From assembly GCF_032121415.1 (NCBI RefSeq), contig NZ_CP135079.1, forward strand, positions 3,286,001-3,350,000: DNA of 64,000 bases, in the 5' to 3' direction. Position 1 is the stretch's first letter. Every line of letters begins with the position of its first letter. Below are positions 26,346 to 36,361 of this stretch, in pieces. The position numbers were made by a program, and so were the translations under genes. This DNA comes from Streptomyces parvus. Lineage in GTDB: Bacteria > Actinomycetota > Actinomycetes > Streptomycetales > Streptomycetaceae. The notes below the pieces were generated by a model. The model did no database searches and had not been told where the DNA came from. It saw only the letters and a program-made list of their open reading frames with translations.

Positions 26346-26374
26346 GGCGGGGCGGGCTTCCCCGCCGCCCCGCC
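26346..26374. terminator. GC-rich hairpin between channel gene and trpS (convergent)
   Basis: GGCGGGGC/GCCCCGCC pair with an inner GGG/CCC stem, a CTTC loop and a 3-nt bulge, between two convergent stop codons. No T-run. Confidence 0.45.
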
Positions 26375-26379
26375 GAGCG

Positions 26380-27435
26380 CTACCGGAACGCGCCCATCGC
26401 CTCCCGTACCTCGTCCAGCGTGGCCTCCGCCAGGGCGTTCGCCCGCTCGTTGCCCGCGCGGAGCACCGACCGTACGTACGTCAGGTCCTTCGCGTACTCC
26501 GCCCGCCGGGCCCGGAAGGGGGCCAGGTGGCTGTTGACCGCCTCGGTCACCGTCCGCTTGAGCGCTGCCGCCCCGCCGTCGCCGATCTCCGCCGCGACCT
26601 CGTACGGGTCCCGGTCCAGGCAGAGGGCGGCCAGCAGCACCAGGGAGGAGACGTTGGGGCGGGTGTCGGGCTCGTAGGTGATGCGCCGGTCGGCGTCCGT
26701 GGTCGCGCCCTTGAGGAGGCGGGCGGTCTCGTCGGCGGTGGCGGAGAGCGGGACGGAATTGGCCCGGCTCTTGCTCATCTTCGTACCGTCGGTGCCGAGC
26801 AGCAGGGGCGCGGCGGAGAGCAGGATGTCCGGTTCCGGGAAGACCTGGCCGTACCGCTCGTTGAAGCGGCGGGCGATCGTCCGGGTGACCTCCAGGTGGG
26901 GCGCCTGGTCCCGGCCGACCGGGACCAGGTTGCCCTTGCAGGACAGGATGTCGGCGGCCTGGTGGACCGGGTAGGTGAGCATCAGCCCGCTGACCGCCGC
27001 CTGCCGCGAGTGTGCGATCTCGTCCTTGACCGTGGGGTTGCGGTTCAGCTCCGCGACGGAGACCAGGCTCAGGAAGGGCAGCATGAGCTGGTTGAGCGCG
27101 GGGACGGCGCTGTGGCAGAAGACGGTGGACCGGGCGGGGTCGATACCGAGGGCCAGGTAGTCCAGGAGCAGCCCGTCGGTGTACTCGCCCAGCCGCTCCG
27201 CGGTGTCCCGGTCGGTGATGACCTGGTAGTCGGGGATGAGGACGATGACGTCCACGCCGAGATCCTGGAGGCGGACCCGGTTGCGCAGGGAGCCGAAGTA
27301 GTGGCCGAGGTGAAGGGCGCCGGTGGGACGGTCCCCGGTGAGGACCCGGAAGCTGCCGGGGTCCTGGGCGATGCGGCGCTCCAGGCCGGCGGTGCGGGGC
27401 TCGGTGCTCCGGGGCTGGGCGGTGGTCGTGGTCAT
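26380..27435 (-). CDS. trpS: Tryptophan--tRNA ligase, auxiliary attenuator-controlled copy
   Basis: 351 residues, class I synthetase charging tRNA-Trp. The HIGH motif is HLGH in TGALHLGHYFGSL and the KMSKS loop is TKMSKSRAN, followed by the usual alpha-helical end. The ATG at 27435 is chosen because GAGGAGAGG lies just upstream; the frame extends further but across the attenuator terminator. The leader contains a 13-residue peptide with two adjacent Trp codons and a terminator hairpin. In Streptomyces this arrangement is known for the second, indolmycin-resistant TrpRS, which is induced when charged tRNA-Trp is scarce. A housekeeping copy should exist elsewhere. Confidence 0.95.
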   Translation of the reverse strand: MTTTTAQPRSTEPRTAGLERRIAQDPGSFRVLTGDRPTGALHLGHYFGSLRNRVRLQDLGVDVIVLIPDYQVITDRDTAERLGEYTDGLLLDYLALGIDPARSTVFCHSAVPALNQLMLPFLSLVSVAELNRNPTVKDEIAHSRQAAVSGLMLTYPVHQAADILSCKGNLVPVGRDQAPHLEVTRTIARRFNERYGQVFPEPDILLSAAPLLLGTDGTKMSKSRANSVPLSATADETARLLKGATTDADRRITYEPDTRPNVSSLVLLAALCLDRDPYEVAAEIGDGGAAALKRTVTEAVNSHLAPFRARRAEYAKDLTYVRSVLRAGNERANALAEATLDEVREAMGAFR

Positions 27436-27534
27436 GGTGGGTGCCTCTCCTCGCGTGAGTGCTGCGTGAGGGACGGCCCCGCCGGTGAGCGCCGCTGCGC
27501 TCCGTCTCCGTGTCCGCGCCGTACGAGGGCAGCG

Positions 27535-27561
27535 AAAAGGGCCGTCCATGTCGAACGGCCC
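27535..27561 (-). terminator. Attenuator terminator of trpS
   Basis: On the minus strand GGGCCGT-(9 nt)-ACGGCCC is followed by TTTT, a rare true T-run terminator in this genome. It lies between the leader peptide and trpS. A smaller hairpin, CGCTCC-TCATA-GGAGCG, spans the leader stop codon upstream and could be the alternative structure controlled by the stalled ribosome. Confidence 0.88.
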
Positions 27562-27589
27562 TGGTTCCGTGCGGATGCTGTGGCCGCTC

Positions 27590-27631
27590 CTATGAGGAGC
27601 GCCACCAGTTTCGGCACGGGACGGAGGTCAT
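27590..27631 (-). CDS. trpS leader peptide (MTSVPCRNWWRSS)
   Basis: A 13-codon frame ending in TAG, with tandem Trp codons (complement of 27602-27607). Ribosomes would stall here when Trp-tRNA is limiting, favouring readthrough into trpS. Its ATG lies 6 nt after a -10-like TACACT, so the peptide itself is probably read from a leaderless transcript. Too short for ordinary gene finders; supported by position, tandem Trp codons and the downstream terminator. Confidence 0.85.
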   Translation of the reverse strand: MTSVPCRNWWRSS

Positions 27632-27637
27632 GGGCCG

Positions 27638-27643
27638 AGTGTA
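27638..27643 (-). promoter_or_regulatory. Probable -10 box of the trpS leader
   Basis: TACACT on the minus strand, followed by CGGCCC and the leader-peptide ATG. The start of transcription would fall at or beside the ATG. Confidence 0.5.
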
Positions 27644-27724
27644 CGCACGGGCCGGGGGACGCGTCGGGAAAGGCGGGAGGAAGCCCGTGGAATAGGCGGG
27701 AGGGGGGTCCCGTTGTAGGGTGTA

Positions 27725-27738
27725 GTTCAACGTTCAAC
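27725..27738 (+). promoter_or_regulatory. Tandem heptamer GTTCAAC-GTTCAAC upstream of the monooxygenase gene
   Basis: Two perfect adjacent copies of GTTCAAC lie 79 nt before the monooxygenase ATG in an AT-richer patch of the 27436-27816 gap. A -10-like TAGGGT (27716-27721) is adjacent. The position suits a repressor or activator site for the redox pair downstream; the regulator is unknown. Confidence 0.5.
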
Positions 27739-27816
27739 CAAATCGGCGAAGGCTGCGGAACCACGGGATCGAAACCGGGTCCGGACCTCCGGCCGGGACT
27801 CAGGAAGGCGGACGCC

Positions 27817-28908
27817 ATGCAGTTCGGGATCTTCACCGTCGGGGACGTCACGACCGACCCGACCACCGGCCGGACCCCCACCGAGAACGAGCGGATCAAG
27901 GCCACCCTGGCCATCGCGCAGAAGGCAGAGGAAGTCGGCCTGGACGTCTTCGCGACCGGTGAGCACCACAACCCGCCGTTCGTCCCGTCCTCCCCCACGA
28001 CGACGCTCGGCTACATCGCCGCCCGCACCGAGAACCTGATCCTGTCCACGTCCACGACGCTGATCACGACCAACGACCCGGTGAAGATCGCCGAGGACTA
28101 CGCCACCCTCCAGCACCTCGCGGACGGCCGCGTCGACCTGATGATGGGCCGGGGCAACACCGGACCGGTCTACCCCTGGTTCGGCAAGGACATCCGCCAG
28201 GGCATCCCGATGGCCGTCGAGAACTACGCCCTGCTGCACAAGCTGTGGCGCGAGGACGTCGTGGACTGGGAGGGCAAGTTCCGTACGCCGCTCCAGTCCT
28301 TCACCGCCACCCCGCGCCCGCTGGACGGCGTCCCGCCGTTCGTCTGGCACGGCTCCATCCGCTCCCCGGAGATCGCCGAGCAGGCCGCGTACTACGGCGA
28401 CGGCTTCTTCCACAACAACATCTTCTGGCCCATGGAGCACACCAGGAAGATGGTGGACCTCTACCGGCGCCGCTACGCCCACTACGGGCACGGGACCGCC
28501 GAACAGGCCATCGTCGGGCTCGGCGGCCAGGTGTTCATGCGGAAGAACTCGCAGGACGCGGTCCGGGAGTTCCGCCCGTACTTCGACAACGCGCCGGTCT
28601 ACGGCCACGGCCCGTCCCTGGAGGACTTCACCCGCGAGACCCCGCTGACCGTGGGCTCCCCGCAGGAGGTCATCGAGCGGACGCTGACGTTCCGGGACGC
28701 GGTCGGCGACTACCAGCGCCAGCTGTTCCTGATGGACCACGCGGGTCTCCCGCTGAAGACGGTCCTGGAGCAGCTCGACATCCTCGGCGAGGAGGTCGTG
28801 CCCGTCCTGCGCAAGGAGTTCGCCGACCTGCGGCCGGCCGGCGTGCCGGAGTCCGCGCCCGTCCACCCGGCGGTCGCCGCCGCCCGAGCCTCCGGGAAGG
28901 AGTCCTGA
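27817..28908 (+). CDS. FMN-dependent luciferase-like monooxygenase (CE1758 family)
   Basis: 363 residues, TIM-barrel LLM flavin monooxygenase. The N-terminal MQFGIFTVGD and EEVGLDVFATGEHH, the STTLITTNDPVKIAEDYATL block, and RVDLMMGRGNTGPVYPWFG are family features. It lacks an N-terminal reductase and depends on reduced FMN from a partner; the next gene, 4 nt downstream, is the matching CE1759-type FMN reductase, so the two form a two-component oxygenase. AGGAAGG lies 9 nt before the ATG. Substrate unknown. The paired family assignment is from memory of the family names. Confidence 0.88.
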   Translation: MQFGIFTVGDVTTDPTTGRTPTENERIKATLAIAQKAEEVGLDVFATGEHHNPPFVPSSPTTTLGYIAARTENLILSTSTTLITTNDPVKIAEDYATLQHLADGRVDLMMGRGNTGPVYPWFGKDIRQGIPMAVENYALLHKLWREDVVDWEGKFRTPLQSFTATPRPLDGVPPFVWHGSIRSPEIAEQAAYYGDGFFHNNIFWPMEHTRKMVDLYRRRYAHYGHGTAEQAIVGLGGQVFMRKNSQDAVREFRPYFDNAPVYGHGPSLEDFTRETPLTVGSPQEVIERTLTFRDAVGDYQRQLFLMDHAGLPLKTVLEQLDILGEEVVPVLRKEFADLRPAGVPESAPVHPAVAAARASGKES

Positions 28909-28912
28909 CCCG

Positions 28913-29572
28913 ATGTTCGCCACTACACCCCTGCACATCGTCGCCGTATCGGCCGGGCTCAGCCAGCCGTCCTCCACCCGGCTGCTGGCCGACCGGCTGG
29001 CCGCCGCCACCCGTGAGCGCCTCACGGCCGAGCAGGACAGAGGCGTCGAGGTCCGCGTCATCGAGCTGCGCGACCTCGCCGTGGACATCGCGAACCACCT
29101 GGTCAGCGGGTTCCCGTCGGCCGGGCTGCGCGAGGCGATCGACGCGGTGACGGAGGCCGACGGGCTGATCGCCGTGACGCCCGTGTTCACCGCCTCGTAC
29201 AGCGGTCTGTTCAAGTCGTTCTTCGACCTGATCGACCACACCGCGCTGACCGGCAAGCTCGTCGTGATCGCCGCGACGGGCGGCACGGCCCGGCACTCGC
29301 TGGTCCTGGAGCACGCCCTGCGCCCGCTCTTCGCCTATCTGCGGGCCGTCACCGTACCCACGTCCGTCTACGCGGCCTCGGAGGACTGGGGTTCCTCGGG
29401 CGACGAGTACACCGAGGGCCTGCCGTCCCGGATCCGGCGCGCGGGCGGCGAGCTGGCCTCCGCGGTCCTGGGCCGTACGGTCTCCGGGGCCTCGCGGGCC
29501 CTGGGCCTGGACGACGGGGAGGACGCGGTCGTCCCCTTCGAGCAGCAGCTCGCGGACCTGCGGCTGGACTGA
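28913..29572 (+). CDS. NADPH-dependent FMN reductase (CE1759 family)
   Basis: 219 residues, flavodoxin-like NADPH:FMN reductase. HIVAVSAGLSQPSSTRLLADRL binds the flavin phosphate, TPVFTASYSGLFKSFFDLID is the active-site loop, and VVIAATGGTARHSL the second flavin loop. It starts 4 nt after the monooxygenase stop and supplies its FMNH2. A strong terminator follows. A second, different FMN reductase lies at 35.7-36.3 kb. Confidence 0.88.
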   Translation: MFATTPLHIVAVSAGLSQPSSTRLLADRLAAATRERLTAEQDRGVEVRVIELRDLAVDIANHLVSGFPSAGLREAIDAVTEADGLIAVTPVFTASYSGLFKSFFDLIDHTALTGKLVVIAATGGTARHSLVLEHALRPLFAYLRAVTVPTSVYAASEDWGSSGDEYTEGLPSRIRRAGGELASAVLGRTVSGASRALGLDDGEDAVVPFEQQLADLRLD

Positions 29573-29590
29573 GGCCGGTGCGAGGGGGCG

Positions 29591-29629
29591 GGGCAATCGG
29601 GGCGGGGCATCGACCCGCCCCGATTGCCC
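29591..29629 (+). terminator. Terminator after the monooxygenase/reductase pair
   Basis: A 16-bp perfect stem (GGGCAATCGGGGCGGG and its complement) with a 7-nt loop, followed by TATTTGATT. Confidence 0.85.
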
Positions 29630-29686
29630 TATTTGATTACAGTGAGACCGGATGCTGTACCGAGCACGACCGAGCTGGAGGCAGAT

Positions 29687-30109
29687 ATGGGCAGGATCGT
29701 TGTGGGCGTCGACGGCTCCGACTCCTCGATCAAGGCACTGCACTGGGCCGTACGCCAGGCCGAGCTGACCGGCGCCACGGTGGAGGCCGTGAACAGCTGG
29801 GAGTACCCCGCCACCAGCTGGGCGTCGATGATGCCGGGCATGCCGGAGGACTTCGACCCGCAGGCCCTGGCCACCGTCTCCCTCAACGAGGCGCTGGAGG
29901 AGGCCCTCGGCGCCGCGGGGGCCGCCGCGGTCAGCAAGGTCGTGGTCATCGGCAATCCGGCCCAGGCCCTGCTGGACCGCGCCCAGGGCGCCGACCTGCT
30001 CGTCGTGGGGGCCCGCGGCCACACCGGCTTCAAGGCCACCCTGCTCGGCTCGGTCAGCCTCCACGTCACCCAGCACGCGCCGTGCCCGGTGACGGTGGTC
30101 CGCGACTGA
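29687..30109 (+). CDS. Universal stress protein (UspA family)
   Basis: 140 residues, a single Usp domain. It has the N-terminal GRIVVGVDGSDSSIKAL and the ATP-binding GARGHTGFKATLLGSVSLHV (G-2X-G-9X-G-S/T type), ending APCPVTVVRD. It is a soluble stress-response protein that probably binds ATP. The start is the ATG after GGAGG (about 29677-29681); the frame stays open upstream without a ribosome-binding site. It is preceded by a terminator and so has its own promoter. Confidence 0.9.
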   Translation: MGRIVVGVDGSDSSIKALHWAVRQAELTGATVEAVNSWEYPATSWASMMPGMPEDFDPQALATVSLNEALEEALGAAGAAAVSKVVVIGNPAQALLDRAQGADLLVVGARGHTGFKATLLGSVSLHVTQHAPCPVTVVRD

Positions 30110-30240
30110 GGGAGGGGCGCGCCGGCGCGGGGCGACGGGCCAGGCGGGGGCAGAGCTGACGCCGGGGCGACGGGCCGGGGCGGGAGCGGGGCCTCGGTCG
30201 GCCCGCGGAGAAACAAGGGGCCGTTGTCAGTGGGGGCTCC

Positions 30241-30246
30241 TATCGT
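30241..30246 (+). promoter_or_regulatory. Probable -10 box of leaderless ATPase gene
   Basis: TATCGT lies 6 nt before the ATG at 30253; no properly spaced Shine-Dalgarno sequence. Confidence 0.45.
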
Positions 30247-30252
30247 GAGGGC

Positions 30253-33200
30253 ATGACCCCTGCTCTCTTCGGGCGCGACCACCCCGCGGGCGTTCTCCGC
30301 TCGGAGATCGCCCGGGCCACGGACAGCCACGGCGGTCTCGTGCTGGTCACCGGCGAGGCCGGGATCGGCAAGAGCACCCTCGTCACCGACGCCGCGCACG
30401 AGGCGCGGCGGCGCGGGGCGCTGGTGGTGGGAGGTTCCTGCTGGGACTCGGACAACACCCCGGGCTACTGGCCCTGGGTCCAGATCCTGCGCGGCCTGCG
30501 CCGGTCCGCCACGGCGACGGAGTGGGCGGCGGCCCAGGAGGCGTCGGACGGCCGGCTCGCCGTGCTCCTCGGCGACCCGGCCGGGGCCGCCACGGGCGGT
30601 GCTCACGGGGGCGAGCCCGGCGTGGAAGCCGGTGCGCAGGGTGACACGGGCCCGCCCGGCGGCGACCGACCGGGCGGGAAACCGCCGGGCTGGGGGCCGT
30701 CGGAGGGCGCCGAGGCCTTCGGGCTCTTCGACGCGGTGACCACGGCCCTCGTCACGGTCTCCCAGAGCCGGCCGCTGGTGGTCGTCCTCGACGATCTGCA
30801 CAGCTCCGACCCGGCCTCGCTGCGGCTGCTCGAATTCGCCGCCCAGCACGCCTGGTTCGAGCGGCTGCTGCTCATCGGCACCTACCGGGACGTCGAGGTG
30901 GAGGCCCCCGGTCACCCGCTCCAGCAGCTGATCCTGCCGCTGGTCTCGCGCGCCGCCGCGACCCTCACCCTGACCGGCCTCGGCCGGGACGAGGTGGGTG
31001 CGCTGATGACGGTGACGACGGGCCGTGAGCCCGCGCCGCAGCTCGTCGACGAGGTCCACCGGCGTACCGGCGGCAACCCCTTCTTCGTCGAGCAGACCGC
31101 CCGGCTCTGGCACAGCGGATCCCCGGTCTCCACCATTCCGCCCGGTGTGCGGGAAGCGGTCCGCCGGCGGCTCGCCCTGCTGCCCGAACCGGTCGTCTCC
31201 CTGCTGACCAGCGCCGCCCTGCTCGGCCGGGAGTTCCGCCGGCAGGTGCTGGCCCTCGTGCACGGGGCGCCGGTCCCCCACGTGGACCGGCTGCTGGAGT
31301 CGGCGGTGATCGCCCGGGTCGTCGTTCCCCGCCCGTCCGGCCAGTACGCCTTCGCCCACGACCTCCTGCGCGAGACGCTGTACGCCTCGCTGGACGACGC
31401 CGAGACCCGCGCACGCCATGCCGCCGCCGTACGGGCCCTGGACGCCCACGGCGGCCTCGGCGACGCGGTGCCGCCCGGCGCCCTGGCCCGCCACGCCCAC
31501 CTCGCCGGCGACGCCCTGGAGCGCGACCGGCGGATCGACCTGCTGCTGGCGGCCGCCCGGGACGCCTCCGGGCGCCTGGCCGACGAGGAGGCCGCCGGCC
31601 ACTACCGGCGCGCCCTCGCAGTGGCCTCCGGCGAGGATCCGGACCTTCGGCGGGCCGTGCTGATCGGTCTCGACCTCGCCGGACAGCTCCGGCACGCGGG
31701 GGAGTCCGCCGAGGCGCAGCGCCTGCTGGACGGGACGGTCTCCCGGGCCCGGGAGCTGGACGACCCGGAGCTGCTGGGCCGGGTGGCGATCACCCTCCAC
31801 GGCGACGCTTTCCTGGGCACCCCCGGCGGGTCCACGGAGGGCCTCCTCGCCGAGGCGCACCGCAGGATCACCGGCAAGGAGGGCCAGGAGAGCCTCTCCG
31901 ACGACCGGCTCGCCCAGGAGCTGGCCATCAACTTCATGGCGCTGGCCCGGAGCGGCTCGGACGACGAGGCGCTGGCCTTCTCGCTCTGGGCGCGCCACGA
32001 CTCCGTGTGGGGTCTCGGCTCGGCGGTGGAGCGGCTCGGGCTGACCGACGAGATGACCGTCGTCGGCCGCCGCACCCAGCACCACGACATGGAGCTGCAC
32101 GCGGCGTCGATGCGCTGGGTGGCGCTGCTGGAGCTGGGCGACCCGGCCTTCCTCGACCAGTTCCGTACGTTCGTCCGGCTCGCCCGGCTGACCGCGCTGC
32201 CCCGGTTCGCCCTGGGGGTCGCCGTCGACACCAGCCTGATCGCCGCCCTGCAGGGCCGGTTCGCCGAGGCGGCCACCGCACTGGCGGACGACGCACTCGA
32301 CCCGGAGACCCACGACCACGCGGCTTTCGGCTTCTACCACCTGCATTGGGCGCGTCATCTGCTCCAGGGCCGCTTCGCCGAGGCCGAGGAGGTCCTCGCC
32401 GACCTTCCGGCCTCCGGGTATCCCCACCCCGGGCTGCTGGAGGCGGTCACCGCGGTGGAGCAGGGGGACGCCACGCCCGCGCTGCGCCTGATCGCCGAGC
32501 ACGCGGACCGCGCCGCCCCCTGCCCCCGGGCGTTCATGCCGCTCTGGCTCAGGCTGCTGGCCCAGACGGCCGCGGTGACGGGCGACCCGCGCCTCATCGC
32601 CCGCGCGGAGGACGAGCTGACCCCCTACACGGGCCAGTGGGTCGTCTCGCTGTACGGATGCGACATCGGCGGCCCCGTCGACCTCTGGCTCGGGATGCTC
32701 GCCGCCGCACGCGACGACCAGGACGCGGCGGTGGCGGCGCTCGCCGAGGCCGCCGCCTCCTCGGACCGCCTCGGCGCCCGCCCCTGGGCCGCACGCGCCC
32801 GGCTGTCCCTGGCCCGTTCCCTGCTCGCCCGCTCCGGCGCGGGCGATACGGACCAGGCCCGTCGGCTGCTCGGCGAAGTGGCCCGGGAGGCCGGCGAGTT
32901 GGCCATGGATCACCTGGAGGCCGAGGTCGCCGCCCTCCGTGCGGCCCCGCCCCTGACAGCCTCTGCCACGCCCACCACCCCTGCCCCGGCCATCGCGGCG
33001 GCCGATGCCTCCGCGGCCACCTCCGTCTCACGGGCACAGGACCCGGCCGCGGACCCGGACCTGAGCGGGGGCTGGCCCGGGGCCGGAGGTAAGGCGGGGG
33101 ACAGGGGCGGAGGCGGGGCCGGGGTGTCAGCGGTCCGAGCCAGGGCAACGACGGTGCCGGACCGCGCCACGGCAACGGCGGCTCCAGGCCGGGACAAGGC

Positions 33201-33765
33201 TGCCGCGCCGGACGGGTCGTCCGCCGAATTCCGGCGGAACGGCCCGGTGTGGCAGCTGCGGTGGGACGGGGTGACCGTGCACGTCCCGGACGCCAAGGGC
33301 CTGCGGGACCTGCACAGCCTGCTGGGGCTCCCCGGCGCCGACGTCCCGGCCGTCCGGCTCCTCGCACCCGAGGGCGGGGACCTCGTCGCCGCCGCCGGGC
33401 AGCTCGGCAGTGATCCGGTGCTCGACGAGGAGGCCAAGCGCCGCTACAAGGCACACCTGGACCGGCTGGACGCCGAGATAGACCGAGCAGCCGCCCGGGA
33501 CGACACCCAGCAGGTGGAGAAGTACGGCCGGGAGCGGCAGGCTCTCCTCGACGAGCTGCGCACCGCGGCCGGGCTCGGCGGCCGGACCCGTCGGCTGGGC
33601 GACCGGACCGAGCGGGCCCGCAAGACGGTCACCGCCCGGATCCGCGACACCCTGCGCAAGCTGGAGACCCTGCACCCCGCGCTGGCCGCCCACCTCAAGG
33701 CCTCCGTCACGACCGGAACCACCTGCGCCTACCGCCCCGACCACTCCCCCGACTGGCGGCTCTGA
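30253..33765 (+). CDS. Large AAA_16-type signalling ATPase with conserved C-terminal domain of unknown function
   Basis: 1,170 residues. The N-terminal AAA/STAND ATPase has Walker A GEAGIGKST near residue 37-45 and Walker B RPLVVVLDDLHSSDPASL near 173-190. Helical repeats follow (about 430-880, TPR-like). A Pro/Ala-rich linker (about 895-985) leads to a C-terminal domain (about 990-1170) that begins GPVWQLRWDG and ends in the basic helical RTRRLGDRTERARKTVTARI and HPALAAHLKASVTTGTTCAY. I recall this tail from other actinobacterial ATPases; it may be a DNA-binding domain in place of LuxR. Gly-rich insertion near residues 118-145. Function unknown, probably a regulator. Confidence 0.75.
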   Translation: MTPALFGRDHPAGVLRSEIARATDSHGGLVLVTGEAGIGKSTLVTDAAHEARRRGALVVGGSCWDSDNTPGYWPWVQILRGLRRSATATEWAAAQEASDGRLAVLLGDPAGAATGGAHGGEPGVEAGAQGDTGPPGGDRPGGKPPGWGPSEGAEAFGLFDAVTTALVTVSQSRPLVVVLDDLHSSDPASLRLLEFAAQHAWFERLLLIGTYRDVEVEAPGHPLQQLILPLVSRAAATLTLTGLGRDEVGALMTVTTGREPAPQLVDEVHRRTGGNPFFVEQTARLWHSGSPVSTIPPGVREAVRRRLALLPEPVVSLLTSAALLGREFRRQVLALVHGAPVPHVDRLLESAVIARVVVPRPSGQYAFAHDLLRETLYASLDDAETRARHAAAVRALDAHGGLGDAVPPGALARHAHLAGDALERDRRIDLLLAAARDASGRLADEEAAGHYRRALAVASGEDPDLRRAVLIGLDLAGQLRHAGESAEAQRLLDGTVSRARELDDPELLGRVAITLHGDAFLGTPGGSTEGLLAEAHRRITGKEGQESLSDDRLAQELAINFMALARSGSDDEALAFSLWARHDSVWGLGSAVERLGLTDEMTVVGRRTQHHDMELHAASMRWVALLELGDPAFLDQFRTFVRLARLTALPRFALGVAVDTSLIAALQGRFAEAATALADDALDPETHDHAAFGFYHLHWARHLLQGRFAEAEEVLADLPASGYPHPGLLEAVTAVEQGDATPALRLIAEHADRAAPCPRAFMPLWLRLLAQTAAVTGDPRLIARAEDELTPYTGQWVVSLYGCDIGGPVDLWLGMLAAARDDQDAAVAALAEAAASSDRLGARPWAARARLSLARSLLARSGAGDTDQARRLLGEVAREAGELAMDHLEAEVAALRAAPPLTASATPTTPAPAIAAADASAATSVSRAQDPAADPDLSGGWPGAGGKAGDRGGGGAGVSAVRARATTVPDRATATAAPGRDKAAAPDGSSAEFRRNGPVWQLRWDGVTVHVPDAKGLRDLHSLLGLPGADVPAVRLLAPEGGDLVAAAGQLGSDPVLDEEAKRRYKAHLDRLDAEIDRAAARDDTQQVEKYGRERQALLDELRTAAGLGGRTRRLGDRTERARKTVTARIRDTLRKLETLHPALAAHLKASVTTGTTCAYRPDHSPDWRL

Positions 33766-33844
33766 CCCGCACCACCCCGGCCTCCGGAGCATCCCGCCCC
33801 GGCCCTTCGCCCGCCGACCCGGCCGGCCCGGCGCCCGCCGTCGG

Positions 33845-34698
33845 TCACTTGCGGTTGTACAGCCGCATCGTCACCACACCGAAGACCGCCATGAGCGCCC
33901 CGGCCCACCCCAGCGACCAGGCGACGTCGGCGGCCGGCCAGTTGCCCGCCATCAGCTCGCGCACCGCGGTGGCGAGATGGGTGACCGGGCTGTTGTTCAC
34001 GAAGGCCTGGAGCCAGCCCGGCATCGTCTTCGGGTCGACGAAGACATTGCTGAGGAAGGTCAGCGGGAAGATCACCATCATGCTGACGCCCATCACCGAC
34101 TTCTCGGAGCGCAGCAGCAGCCCGAACATGGTCCAGATCCAGGAGAACGCGAACGAGAACACGATCAGCAGCGCGATGCCCGCCAGCACTCCGAGCACCC
34201 CGCCCCCGGGACGGAACCCGATGAGCATGCCGATGGCGAGCATGACCGCCGATGCCAGCAGATAGCGCAGGACGTCGCCGAGCAGATAGCCGACCATCGG
34301 GGCGGGCCGCCAGATCGGCAGCGTGCGGAACCGGTCGAAAACGCCCTTGGCGATGTCCGTGTTCACCGCGACGCCGGTGTACATCGTGATCATCACGACG
34401 CTCATCACCATGATGCCGGGCAGCAGGAACTGGATGTACTCCTCCGTGGAGCCGGCCAGCGCCCCTCCGAAGAGGTAGGTGTACATCAGGACCAGCATGA
34501 CCGGGAAAGCCGTCACGTCGAAGAGCTGCTCCGGCACATGCTTGATCTTCAGCATGGCGCGCCAGCCGAAGGTCAGCGATGCCGACAGGGCACTGGGCCT
34601 CGGCGGGCGGTCGTGGCCCACCAGGAGCGCGGAGAGGCGTTCCTGGTCCGGCGCGGCGAACGCGACGTCCTCGGGCTCCGTCTTGGCGGTCGCGGTGC

Positions 34699-34702
<4 letters not shown>
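33845..34702 (-). CDS. ABC-2 type exporter permease (DrrB-like)
   Basis: 285 residues, about six TM segments. The family features are [20 protein letters not shown] and [24 protein letters not shown] sequence, followed by [20 protein letters not shown]. Its ATG overlaps the stop of the ATPase gene (ATGA, 34699-34702), so the two are translationally coupled and form one exporter. DrrAB-type pumps export anthracyclines or lipids; the substrate here is unknown. It converges with the large ATPase gene. Confidence 0.9.
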
Positions 34703-35670
<968 letters not shown>

Positions 35671-35747
35671 GATCCATTCCTTGTTCGGTCGTCGGTGGAA
35701 GTCGGTGATCCGCACCCCGCTCCGGCTGCTCGTGAGACCGGAGCCGC

Positions 35748-36317
35748 TCATGAGACGTAGGGGCGGACGGCGCGCGCCTCGCGCAGGGCCCAGCCCCACC
35801 AGCCGAGCTGGTCGAGCATGAGAGCGACGGACCGGTCCCGTCCGGTGTCACCGGGGTGCCCCTCCAGCGGTTGCTGGAGGACGTCGAGCGCGACCCCGTT
35901 CCTCAGGGTGACCGTGTGCAGCTCGGTGAAGACCGAGCGCAGCTGCTCCACGGCGTACAGCCCGGCGGAACCGTGTCCGTAGCTCACGAAGGCGACCGGC
36001 TTGGTCTGCCACTCGTCGTAGGCGAAGTCGATGGCCTGCTTCAGCGAGGCGGGGAACGAGCGGTTGTACTCCGGGGTGACCACGACGAAGGCCTCGGCCC
36101 TGGCGATCTCCTCGGTGAACTCCGTCATCTGGCCGGTCGCCCGCCCCGGGTAGTGCACGGGGAAGACGAAATCGGCGAGGTCGAGCACGGCGAGGTCCAA
36201 CTCGCTCCGGTGCCGGGCACGCTCCATGAACCAGCGGCCGACCGCATCGCCGATGCGGCCCTCGCGCGTACTGCCGATGATCACCGCTACCCGCAGCGGA
36301 GCGTTGTCCGTCGTCAT
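35748..36317 (-). CDS. NAD(P)H-dependent FMN reductase family oxidoreductase
   Basis: 189 residues, flavodoxin-like. The N-terminal [20 protein letters not shown] is the phosphate-binding loop, [20 protein letters not shown] the family active-site motif (PEYN), and [20 protein letters not shown] the second flavin loop. Likely an azoreductase or quinone reductase type enzyme. GGGAGGAGG precedes the ATG. It lies first in a possible three-gene operon with the DrrAB-type exporter. Substrate unknown. Confidence 0.88.
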   Translation of the reverse strand: MTTDNAPLRVAVIIGSTREGRIGDAVGRWFMERARHRSELDLAVLDLADFVFPVHYPGRATGQMTEFTEEIARAEAFVVVTPEYNRSFPASLKQAIDFAYDEWQTKPVAFVSYGHGSAGLYAVEQLRSVFTELHTVTLRNGVALDVLQQPLEGHPGDTGRDRSVALMLDQLGWWGWALREARAVRPYVS

Positions 36318-36361
36318 CGCTCGTTCCTCCTCCCGCTCTCACTTCCTGGGCGCGAGACGGA

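Noticed and set aside
27436..27549. Upstream extension of trpS to an ATG at 27549
   Set aside because: That ATG lies within the loop of the attenuator terminator, while the ATG at 27435 has a good ribosome-binding site and gives the normal N-terminus.
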